From Acidobacteriota bacterium (GTDB taxonomy: Bacteria; Acidobacteriota; Terriglobia; Versatilivoradales; Versatilivoraceae), in NCBI GenBank assembly GCA_026706225.1, contig JAPOZE010000433.1, positions 1 through 8,214 of the forward strand: 8,214 bases of DNA. Direction: 5' to 3'. Shown one piece after another: positions 1 through 5,644 of this stretch (its first letter is position 1; the number at the start of each line of letters is the position of its first letter). The position numbers were made by a program, and so were the translations under genes. The notes beneath the pieces were generated by a model. That model saw nothing but the letters and a program-made list of their open reading frames with translations, was not told the origin of the DNA and did no database searches.

Positions 1-96
1 GCGGCAACCCATGGGCGCGTGACGGAGTCACAGGCGCGGCTGGCTCGCGACCTGGCGCGTTCCCTGGCCTGGGCATGGCTTGAAAGACAGCGGTGA
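1..96 (+). CDS. Possible 3' end of a convergent plus-strand gene (partial, unrecognised)
   Basis: Frame 1 is open from the window edge to a TGA at 94-96, giving 31 residues that end in a charged, amphipathic helix-like tail (ARLARDLARSLAWAWLERQR). The third codon position is mostly G or C, as in the clear genes here. The gene would run towards the T4SS operon, so the two transcription units would converge in the 97-647 spacer. The fragment is too short to place in a family. Frame 3 is also open to about position 82 and one minus frame is open, so the call rests only on the protein-like composition of the tail. Confidence is low. Confidence 0.3.
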   Translation, partial: AATHGRVTESQARLARDLARSLAWAWLERQR

Positions 97-139
97 AGAA
101 GCGAGAAGGCCGAATCCAGCGTCCCAACCTCATGTGGTC

Positions 140-155
140 CGCGGAGGCCTCCGCG
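140..155. repeat. 16-bp perfect palindrome
   Basis: CGCGGAGGCCTCCGCG is its own reverse complement. It lies about 45 bp past the possible plus-strand stop at 94-96. It has no spacer, so it is more like a dimeric protein site than a terminator hairpin, and no T-run follows on either strand. Its role is unknown. Confidence 0.6.
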
Positions 156-253
156 AGCCGAAAGCCCACAACATCTTGAGGTGCCGGCGGAGCCGATGGC
201 GGCTGCGCGGACGCGTCTGTGCAGGCAGACCCGGCGATTTCCGGGGTACTGGA

Positions 254-381
254 GTATGCCGGCACCCGAGAAACGCCATTCTAGGGGTCTTGCTGCACGC
301 CGTTTTGGTGCGGATCCGTGCGAAAACGGCCCAGGACGCGTTTTGAGGGTAGTAGGGTATGCGGGAAGGCGAGAAACGACA
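254..381. repeat. Hairpin flanked by imperfect direct repeats
   Basis: The 25-bp segments at 254-278 and 357-381 match at 20 of 25 positions, sharing GTATGC at the start and CGAGAAACG towards the end. Similarity extends upstream (GGGTACTGGA against GGGTAGTAGG). Between them an inverted repeat, GCCGTTTT (299-306) and AAAACGGC (323-330), encloses a loop that contains the palindrome CGGATCCG (311-318). The whole 299-330 segment can therefore fold almost completely. It could be a small interspersed repeat unit, a MITE-like relic or an RNA hairpin. No coding frame explains it. Confidence 0.5.
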
Positions 382-647
382 GCCAGCCCTGCTTAGCTCA
401 TGAAATTGAGGGTAATCTGAGAATAGGGGAGTGTTTTGCAGGCCTGCTCCGGGCTGCGGCGGTCGGGATTCCTGCAGCAGGCTGGTGCACGTTGACCGGG
501 CGAGGTGTTGGGATCGTGCCGGGGCAGCAGGTGTGCCGGGTCGACTTGGTGGGATCTCCAGGTCCGCATTCCGGATATCGACCCGCAGCAAACTGCCCCG
601 GGAGCCGAGCATAGGGTGGGTTCAGAGTCCGCACACAGTGGAGGGTC

Positions 648-1613
648 TTACTCTAAAGCCACGGGCTTGAAGGTGAAACGCTTCCGGGCCGAGTCGTAGC
701 CTCCCACCTCAATCGCCTCCTCGACAAACCGCTTTCCCTCCCGCCGGGTCAGGTGGATGACCATGGCGATCCCGTCAACGACGTTCCTGCAGGTCACTTC
801 CCAGGGAAGCGCGCCGCCGTCCTGCATGGCGCAGTTGGCCAGGCGGGAGAGGGCCGCCTCAGCGTTATTGGCGTGGATTGTTGTAAGCGAACCGCCATGG
901 CCGGTGTTGAGGGCCTGTAACAGATCGGCAGCCTCTCCGCCTCTGACTTCTCCGACGACAATGTGATCAGGCCGGTGACGCAGGGCGTGGCGGACCAGGT
1001 CGCGGATGGTCAGCCTGGCCTTGCCGTTATTGCCGTCCAGCTGGCCAGCCTCGAAGCGGATGCTGTTGGGCCGGGTGACCTTAAGCTCAAGGGTGTCCTC
1101 GATCGAGACAATGCGCCCGTTTGGCGGAAGCAGGTCGATCAGGGCGTTGAGAAGGGTGGTCTTGCCGGATCCGGTGCCTCCAGAGACCAGGATGTTGCGG
1201 CGGGAACGAAGCAGCTCCTGAGCCTTGGCCAGGACGGCGGCAGGGAGGGAGCCCATGCGCACGAGATCGGGAGCGGAAAAACTCCTGTTGCCGAAGCGGC
1301 GTACGGTGATTACTGTCTCAGGACTGGCTGGCGGGACGGAGATGGCGACTCGGCTGCCGTCTTCCAGGCGAGCGTCGATGATGGATGTTTCCCTGGGGTC
1401 GAGGCGCAACGGGCGGGCGATCTGGATGGCGGCCCGGTCGAGAACATGCTCGGTGAGGCGGGGAGCCGAATGCGGATAGAGGCGGCCCTCGCGCTCGACC
1501 CAGACGTTGCAGGGGCCGTTGATCATCAGCTCGGAAACCTCGGGATCCTCAAGGAGGGTTTTAAGCCCGGGCAGAAAGGGCTCGAGGTCTTCGATTCGCC
1601 GGGCGCGGCTCAT
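648..1613 (-). CDS. trbB: TrbB/VirB11-type T4SS ATPase
   Basis: This is a cytoplasmic hexameric traffic ATPase of the VirB11/TrbB/CpaF family, which powers pilus assembly and substrate transfer at the base of the conjugation channel. The product is 321 residues, about usual for TrbB. All family motifs are present in order: an N-terminal domain with a MINGPCNVWVEREG segment (30-43), Walker A GGTGSGKTT (145-153), Asp box IVSIEDTLEL (168-177), Walker B region HIVVGEVRGGEA (217-228) and His box GHGGSLTTIHANN (238-250). The reading frame is open further upstream, but that part is the shadow of the coupling-protein gene. The ATG at 1613 is chosen because it forms an ATGA overlap with the upstream stop and has a GAGG site (1620-1623) six bases before it. 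Translation is probably coupled to the coupling protein. It is the last gene of the operon in view. The family is certain; trbB rather than virB11 is chosen because the neighbours are Trb-like. Confidence 0.95.
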   Translation of the reverse strand: MSRARRIEDLEPFLPGLKTLLEDPEVSELMINGPCNVWVEREGRLYPHSAPRLTEHVLDRAAIQIARPLRLDPRETSIIDARLEDGSRVAISVPPASPETVITVRRFGNRSFSAPDLVRMGSLPAAVLAKAQELLRSRRNILVSGGTGSGKTTLLNALIDLLPPNGRIVSIEDTLELKVTRPNSIRFEAGQLDGNNGKARLTIRDLVRHALRHRPDHIVVGEVRGGEAADLLQALNTGHGGSLTTIHANNAEAALSRLANCAMQDGGALPWEVTCRNVVDGIAMVIHLTRREGKRFVEEAIEVGGYDSARKRFTFKPVALE

Positions 1614-4213
1614 AGCTCGCCTCTCTCTCGCTGGCGCCAGTAGCCTGTCTCGCGGTCCAGGTAGTGGGGCTTCAGATAGACCCTGCGGGCGGATAGTGAC
1701 ACGGTGCCGTCGTAGGGCAGGCAGATGGCCTGGTAGTTGGCAAGCAGGGTGAAATCCCTGGGGTGAAAGACCGGCTCCCGTTGCTCGCGGAAGGACTTCG
1801 ATGCGCCGACGCTGCCACGGCCCCCTCCGGGGCGGCCGGAGAGCAGCGAGACACCGCCACGAGCGACATTCTCCGAGAAGCTGTAGGAAGGCTTCATGCG
1901 GCCGACGCTGCCGCACATGTCGGAGGCGATCCGGGCCGAGGCCTCGTCGCTCAGGGAAAGGAAGATGCGGGTTCTCAGGGTCTGGATCAGGGTGCGCCAG
2001 GCTTCGCCGCCGTGGATGGCCGAGCGCAGCGAAGAGATGGACTGTGTGGCGACGATGGGGATGCAGCGGCACTGGCGGGTGAGGGCAAAGCTCTTCTCGT
2101 CGCCGGAGGGGTCGTCTTCGCCGACAGTGGCGAAGGACTGGTACTCGTCGCAGATGAAGGCGGCCGGCCGGAAGTAGCGTCCGGGGTGCTGCTTGATCTG
2201 GGCCGGCCTGCGAAGCAGGGCCTGCAGCCAGGCATTCTTGAGCAGGACGCCGATGGCCCGGGCCAGGGCGGGATTGGCCCCGGCCGGCATGTTAAGGGCC
2301 AAGACCTTGCCGGACTCGATCAGATCGGCCAGCGGGGGAAGTCTGCGCTTGAGGTTGAGGGTGCCGCCCGAGGTGGATTGAGCCTCCTCTTGGCCGAGTT
2401 CCGGCTGTGTTGGCTTCGGGTCTTCCGCCGGAGGTGGTGGCGGACAAAAGACGCTGGCCACCTTGGGATCATCGAACAGGGAGAGGAAGACGGAGACCCC
2501 CTCGACAATGGAACTGCGGAGCTTGTCCTCGAGGTTCAGCCAGTCGTTGCGGTACAGCCGGGCGACGGCGTCGACCCGGGCGGCGAGGTCTGAGACTGCT
2601 CCCGTGTCGCGCACAAGTTCACGTTTGATCTCGAGCTTTTTGAGAAGTTCCTCCAGCTTGGAGTCAAAAGGGGCCTCCCACTTGCCACCAGGCGTCTTGG
2701 TCCAGGACCACTGAAGCCCCAGTTCTTTCTTGTATTGGGAGAAGCGCTCTTTCGGAATCACGATGGACCAGGAGGAGGCCTTATTGACCTCGGCTTCGGC
2801 CTCTTGCACTTTTTGTTGGAGAAGGTCCTCGTCGATGGTGCAGCGAAAGACATCCTGGAGCGTGACCCAGTTGGCGGGCAGGAGACGATGGAGCTCGATG
2901 ATCCACCTGACCAGGTTGGTGTAGGCCTGCTGCCAGAAGGGCTCTTTGCCCTTGCCGAATAGTTGATTGAGGAGGGAAGAGATCGTGTAGGCCAGCGAAT
3001 AGGAATCGAGCAACGGGTCGTCGAGCGGGTTCCACTGCCAGGTTCCGTCGAGGCCAATCTCGCGGTAATCGTCTCCACGCCCGGCCTCTCGTAGCATCTT
3101 CTGGACGGAGTGGCAGAAGTCCCCCTTGACCTCCAGGACCAGAGCGGCCGCCCGCCGGCGGGGATCGTCGGCGGCCCAGGACAGGATCTGCTCGGCGAAG
3201 GGGTGCATGCATGCGGTCGTCTTGCCGGTGCCGACAGCTCCGAAGACGGCGATGCCGGTATAGAGCCCCTTCTCGGGAATGACCAGCCAGGAGGGGCGAT
3301 CGGACTCCCGAGGCTCGATGGGGTGGTGGATCTCTCCAACCGCGATCGAGGGGCACGGATCATCCGGGGAAACAGGCCAGGGGGGCAGGCGGCCCGAAGC
3401 GGGCCGAGAGGCTGGCCCGGCCTGGAACCACACGCGGACGACGGAGAGAGAGAATGCGGAGAGGAGAATCAAGGCGGCGCCTGGAGCGGCGTAGTACCAC
3501 ACTGTGACGATGGCCGACAGGGCCGGATCGTGGTAGGCAAGGAGATCGGCGAGGGGATCGGAGCCCGGCCCCGGGAAGGGCCGGTAATGCCAGTTGGCGG
3601 CCGTGACGGCCGCGGCGGCTGCCAGCAGGATCGCAGGCCAGGGCTTTACGAATTGGATAGGGAATCGAACGCATCGGAGGAGCAAGCGGCCGACCCTGCC
3701 GCCGAGGTTGGTGCGGAGGAAACCGGATGCAGCAAAGAAGAGAGCGAGTGCGAGGCCGACGCCTGGAGCGGCGAAGTAAGCGGCCTCGACGCCGGCCCGC
3801 AAGGCCGGGTAGCGAGGAGAGATCAAATCATCCGGGAACGGGAAGTGAGAGCTCCACAGATATGAGCCTCCCAAGGCGCATGCAAGCAGCAGCACGAAGG
3901 TCCGCACAGCCTTGGCGGCCTGGGGCCGCGAGGGCAGATGGTCGCGTGCCCGGGACAGCAGGGACGGTCTGGCCGCGGCAGGGGAGTGGCAATAGCGGGC
4001 GATCAGCCAGGCTGCGAGAACCAGGATGGCGAAGCCCAGACCGGGCAAGGCGTAGTAGAGAATGCGGAGGATGGCGAGCCAGGCTGGGTAGTGCTGGTCG
4101 AGAAGTTGAGCGAGGGGAGAGTCCGGTCCGGGGAAGGGGTAGAGATACCCCGTCAGGATCCAGGCGGCCAGTCCGGCCGCGAGGATCACCCACTGTGAGC
4201 GCCGAATGTTCAC
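1610..4213 (-). CDS. VirD4/TraD-family type IV coupling protein with triplicated membrane module
   Basis: This is the inner-membrane ATPase that links the relaxase-DNA complex to the T4SS channel. The product is 867 residues from the GTG at 4213, clearly longer than typical VirD4 or TrwB proteins. Visible parts: three related two-helix membrane modules (about 8-74, 102-167 and 192-262); Walker A GAVGTGKTT (325-333); a long, mainly helical insert (about 463-570); a proline-rich linker with PPPPP (591-595); Walker B FICDEYQSFA (686-695); and VATQSISSL (721-729), the ATQS-type motif typical of VirD4/TraD; then a TraG/TraD-like C-terminus. The reading frame is open up to 4414, but the extra 67 residues are low-complexity and have no start site. 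The GTG has AAGGA (4221-4225) seven bases before it and is followed at once by a hydrophobic helix. The stop overlaps the virB11 ATG. Family membership is very likely; a precise name (virD4, traG or traD) is not justified. Confidence 0.93.
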   Translation of the reverse strand: MNIRRSQWVILAAGLAAWILTGYLYPFPGPDSPLAQLLDQHYPAWLAILRILYYALPGLGFAILVLAAWLIARYCHSPAAARPSLLSRARDHLPSRPQAAKAVRTFVLLLACALGGSYLWSSHFPFPDDLISPRYPALRAGVEAAYFAAPGVGLALALFFAASGFLRTNLGGRVGRLLLRCVRFPIQFVKPWPAILLAAAAAVTAANWHYRPFPGPGSDPLADLLAYHDPALSAIVTVWYYAAPGAALILLSAFSLSVVRVWFQAGPASRPASGRLPPWPVSPDDPCPSIAVGEIHHPIEPRESDRPSWLVIPEKGLYTGIAVFGAVGTGKTTACMHPFAEQILSWAADDPRRRAAALVLEVKGDFCHSVQKMLREAGRGDDYREIGLDGTWQWNPLDDPLLDSYSLAYTISSLLNQLFGKGKEPFWQQAYTNLVRWIIELHRLLPANWVTLQDVFRCTIDEDLLQQKVQEAEAEVNKASSWSIVIPKERFSQYKKELGLQWSWTKTPGGKWEAPFDSKLEELLKKLEIKRELVRDTGAVSDLAARVDAVARLYRNDWLNLEDKLRSSIVEGVSVFLSLFDDPKVASVFCPPPPPAEDPKPTQPELGQEEAQSTSGGTLNLKRRLPPLADLIESGKVLALNMPAGANPALARAIGVLLKNAWLQALLRRPAQIKQHPGRYFRPAAFICDEYQSFATVGEDDPSGDEKSFALTRQCRCIPIVATQSISSLRSAIHGGEAWRTLIQTLRTRIFLSLSDEASARIASDMCGSVGRMKPSYSFSENVARGGVSLLSGRPGGGRGSVGASKSFREQREPVFHPRDFTLLANYQAICLPYDGTVSLSARRVYLKPHYLDRETGYWRQRERGEL

Positions 4214-4215
4214 GG

Positions 4216-4446
4216 CTAAGTCCTTGCGCCCGGAAGGGCGCCCAATGGCCTTCCCGCAGGGATCGATGGGACGGGAGCGACCCCCCCCCTTGACCGGAGG
4301 GCAAAGAGCGGCACGATCGGGGGGGTCGCTCCCGTCCTTGTCTTTTTGCCGTAGGCGGCCCCGAAAAGACGCGGGGCGCGGCCCCAGAGGGGCCGCAGGC
4401 AGACGGCTAACCACAAGAGAGAGAAGAGGATAGGAGAAGAGAGCAT
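4216..4446 (-). CDS. Doubtful small ORF (76 aa) with hydrophobic N-terminus, before the coupling-protein gene
   Basis: An ATG at 4446 is preceded by a good GGGGAG site (4452-4457) with five bases of spacing. The frame ends in TAG only two bases before the coupling-protein GTG, the same spacing seen between trbL and trbF. The first ~20 residues, MLSSPILFSLLWLAVCLRPL, look like a signal peptide or membrane helix, with a Cys at position 16 that might be a loose lipobox. A small VirB7- or TrbK-like lipoprotein would fit such a locus. Against it, the rest of the translation runs through strong inverted repeats and reads as low-complexity Pro/Gly/Arg sequence, as expected of intergenic DNA. I cannot decide between a real small gene and chance. 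Confidence 0.25.
   Translation of the reverse strand: MLSSPILFSLLWLAVCLRPLWGRAPRLFGAAYGKKTRTGATPPIVPLFALRSRGGVAPVPSIPAGRPLGALPGART
4221..4241 (-). promoter_or_regulatory. Coupling-protein ribosome binding site abutted by a hairpin
   Basis: On the minus strand AAGGA (4225-4221) lies seven bases before the GTG at 4213, and this decides the start. Directly upstream, with no gap, is a perfect 6-bp stem with a four-base loop (GCGCCC at 4226-4231, GGGCGC at 4236-4241). If folded in the mRNA it would sit against the ribosome binding site and could limit or focus initiation. The regulatory role is inferred. Confidence 0.5.
4269..4337 (+). terminator. 19-bp inverted repeat with T-rich tail (terminator-like on plus strand)
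   Basis: A perfect inverted repeat pairs 4269-4287 (GGACGGGAGCGACCCCCCC) with 4319-4337 across a 31-base loop. On the plus strand it is followed by TTGTCTTTTT (4338-4347), giving a terminator-like arrangement. There is no plus-strand gene before it, and on the minus strand no T-run follows. The loop is long for a terminator. It may instead be an extragenic palindromic repeat or a protein-binding structure. The repeat is certain; the terminator label is weak. Confidence 0.35.
4378..4396. repeat. 8-bp inverted repeat with 3-base loop
   Basis: GCGGCCCC (4378-4385) and GGGGCCGC (4389-4396) form a perfect, very GC-rich stem around AGA. It lies in the leader of the coupling-protein gene and inside the doubtful small ORF. 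A related GGCGGCCCC word occurs nearby at 4354-4362. Confidence 0.6.
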
Positions 4447-4468
4447 TGATACTCCCCTGGTGAAATCA

Positions 4469-4679
4469 GCGTACCACCCCAGCGTGCAGGGAGGCTGATG
4501 TCTCTGAGCCCTCCCGAATTCGCAACCATAGGCGGCCCGGATTTTCAACCATAGGCGGCCCCAGACACAGAGAAACAGTCGTTTGAGGGGCCGCGAGATG
4601 ACGGATAAGTGAAAACATATGAACAAGATGGTTGCAAGGGTGGCACGCTTCGCGCGGCGTACCACCCCAGCGTGCAGGG
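4469..4679. repeat. 23-bp exact direct repeat pair
   Basis: The segments 4469-4491 and 4657-4679 are identical over 23 bases; both begin GCGTACCACC and end GTGCAGGG. Weaker similarity continues for about ten bases (GGCTGATGT against GGCCGATGT). The two copies are 188 bases apart. Each sits inside a different hairpin: the first is enclosed by ATCAGC (4465-4470) and GCTGAT (4494-4499), the second by the stems at 4638-4683. This looks like a repeat family or paired binding sites rather than coding sequence. Confidence 0.75.
4523..4561. repeat. Tandem 16-bp repeat, 23-bp period
   Basis: CAACCATAGGCGGCCC occurs at 4523-4538 and again at 4546-4561. A shorter relative (GTAGGCGGCCCC) lies at 4351-4362. 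A 23-bp start-to-start distance is about two helical turns, so two bound proteins would lie on roughly the same face of the DNA. This would suit an iteron- or operator-like site, but no function is known. Confidence 0.65.
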
Positions 4680-4683
4680 GTGG
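4638..4683 (-). repeat. Two overlapping, mutually exclusive hairpins after the wHTH gene
   Basis: The first stem pairs 4638-4648 (GGGTGGCACGC) with 4657-4667 (GCGTACCACCC), 11 bp with one mismatch that becomes a G-U pair in minus-strand RNA. The second pairs CCACCCC (4662-4668) with GGGGTGG (4677-4683) around an 8-base loop. They share 4662-4667, so only one can form at a time. They begin about 20 bases past the wHTH stop. The downstream sequence is not a clean U-run, so simple intrinsic termination is not clear. Confidence 0.55.
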
Positions 4684-4702
4684 GCCGATGTTGGCGCGCG
4701 TG

Positions 4703-5644
4703 TCAATCGGTGGCGTCCTGGACGGCAGCGACGCGATTTGACCACCAGCACTGGTATTCATCGATCGAGCTCGACTCAGGCTGGGAATCGCCTGAGGAAG
4801 ATCTCTCAAGTTCAAGGACAGCCTGGATTGCTCCACGCAGTCCGCCGTAATCGGCAAGCGTGCCTTCATCCTGATCGTCGATTGCCTGGTTGATCCGCCG
4901 GATCTCAGTTCTCTTTTCGTTGTTCTCAATCTGAAATGGCCACCCGGCCCACTGCTTGAGGAGTCGCTCGCAGCGCTTGAGCAGATGGAGCTTGCGGGAT
5001 ACGGCGACTACCCGCACCCGAATCCCTGCGTTGCGTAGGTTCTCCCACAGGGGCACATGGGCTGCCCCCCACGTGCGCAAGCCCTTGTCGGTCACCTCCT
5101 CGGGATCGGTGTAGACGAAGGTCGCCCGATCCTGCTCAGCGGCGATGGGCAACTTGACGCTGAAGTAACGCGGGGTCGAGTCCACAGCGCCGGCGTATGT
5201 TTTCTTGGGCAGCAATTTTTCAGCGATGCCCAACGATTCACAGTACTGAACTTTCTCGGGTTCCGTGGGCAACCAGGGAAGGTCGATGTTCTCCAGAACA
5301 TAATCGAGAGACAACAGTCGTCTGAGGAAGACATCCGGTCCGGCGTCTTTCCGGTGGCGGACATTCGGGGCGCCGAGTGCGTTGTAGAACCGTCGCTTGT
5401 AGATTCGGATCAGCGGAGCCTGTTTACTGATGTTCGGTTCCGTGTGTTCGACGGCGGCCCTGGCCGCAAGCAGCCTGTGAACCAGGCGGAGCGCGGACGT
5501 GCGGCTAGCGCCGCGCCAGGCGGTGTACTGCGATCGGATAAACACGCCGCTGTGCAGGCACACCAGGGCGATCCACTCGGCATCCGTTGCCGACCAGCGG
5601 GGATCGTTCAGTTTTTGTTCCCTGCCTTTGAGGTGTTGGATCAT
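4703..5644 (-). CDS. Winged-helix mobile-element protein (replication-relaxation-like)
   Basis: The product has 313 residues, soluble by appearance. The N-terminal part (about 18-90) reads as a winged helix: SATDAEWIALVCLHSGVFI, a recognition-helix candidate around TSALRLVHRLLAA (49-61), then a wing with APLIRIYKRRFYNALG (76-91). The rest (about 100-280), with RRLLSLDYVLEN (108-119) and WLPTEPEKVQY (124-134), resembles conserved proteins next to T4SS and relaxase genes that are often labelled replication-relaxation family, but I cannot confirm the family. The C-terminus is acidic and Ser-rich. The ATG at 5644 overlaps the trbF stop (ATGA), and no good ribosome binding site precedes it, so translation is probably coupled to trbF. 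A role as relaxosome accessory or regulator binding the structured DNA just downstream is plausible but inferred. Confidence 0.7.
   Translation of the reverse strand: MIQHLKGREQKLNDPRWSATDAEWIALVCLHSGVFIRSQYTAWRGASRTSALRLVHRLLAARAAVEHTEPNISKQAPLIRIYKRRFYNALGAPNVRHRKDAGPDVFLRRLLSLDYVLENIDLPWLPTEPEKVQYCESLGIAEKLLPKKTYAGAVDSTPRYFSVKLPIAAEQDRATFVYTDPEEVTDKGLRTWGAAHVPLWENLRNAGIRVRVVAVSRKLHLLKRCERLLKQWAGWPFQIENNEKRTEIRRINQAIDDQDEGTLADYGGLRGAIQAVLELERSSSGDSQPESSSIDEYQCWWSNRVAAVQDATD

Larger units (their letters stand above)
97..647. other. Spacer without a convincing gene, downstream of virB11
   Basis: About 550 bases follow the virB11 stop. ORFs of 60-160 codons exist on both strands, but their translations are rich in Pro, Arg and Ser, lack recognisable motifs, and have no good ribosome binding site. 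I see no clear rho-independent terminator just after the virB11 stop. The stretch does hold a 16-bp palindrome (140-155) and a hairpin (299-330) placed between two imperfect direct repeats, listed separately. It reads as intergenic, repeat-bearing DNA at the end of the operon. Confidence 0.6.
4214..4702. other. 489-bp structured region between the wHTH and coupling-protein genes
   Basis: This is the only long gap inside the operon; all other junctions are 45 bases or less. It holds at least five inverted repeats (4226-4241, 4269-4337, 4378-4396, 4465-4499, 4638-4683), a 23-bp exact direct repeat (4469-4491 and 4657-4679) and a 16-bp exact repeat (4523-4538 and 4546-4561), all listed separately. 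Apart from the doubtful 76-codon ORF there is no gene. It could carry a transfer origin, an internal promoter or attenuator for the two downstream ATPase genes, or a cluster of extragenic palindromes. I see no convincing -35/-10 pair. Confidence 0.6.

Noticed and set aside
130..612. 160-codon minus-strand ORF downstream of virB11
   Set aside because: The translation is Pro/Ser/Arg-rich without motifs, it has no ribosome binding site, and part of it is the hairpin and direct-repeat unit.
1614..2072. N-terminal extension of the virB11 frame (153 codons)
   Set aside because: It is the shadow of the coupling-protein 3' end. The ATG at 1613 fits the family N-terminus and has a ribosome binding site.
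1763..2593. Long plus-strand ORF (276 codons) opposite the coupling protein, and similar ones at 963-1643, 3110-3865, 5057-5680, 5644-6510, 6507-7289 and 7045-7770
   Set aside because: They are antisense shadows of high-GC genes whose minus-strand products have clear T4SS motifs. The translations are Gly/Asp/Glu/Arg-rich with no recognisable domain.
4214..4414. 67-residue N-terminal extension of the coupling protein
   Set aside because: It is low-complexity sequence across inverted repeats, whereas the GTG at 4213 has a good AAGGA site and precedes the first membrane helix.
4469..4679. Direct repeats considered as a CRISPR array
   Set aside because: There are only two exact copies, 188 bp apart, without regular spacers or cas genes.
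4216..4929. 237-codon minus-strand ORF covering the wHTH end and the spacer
   Set aside because: Its upper part lies out of frame over the wHTH gene, and it reads through repeats with low-complexity residues. Only the last 76 codons have a ribosome binding site and are listed as doubtful.
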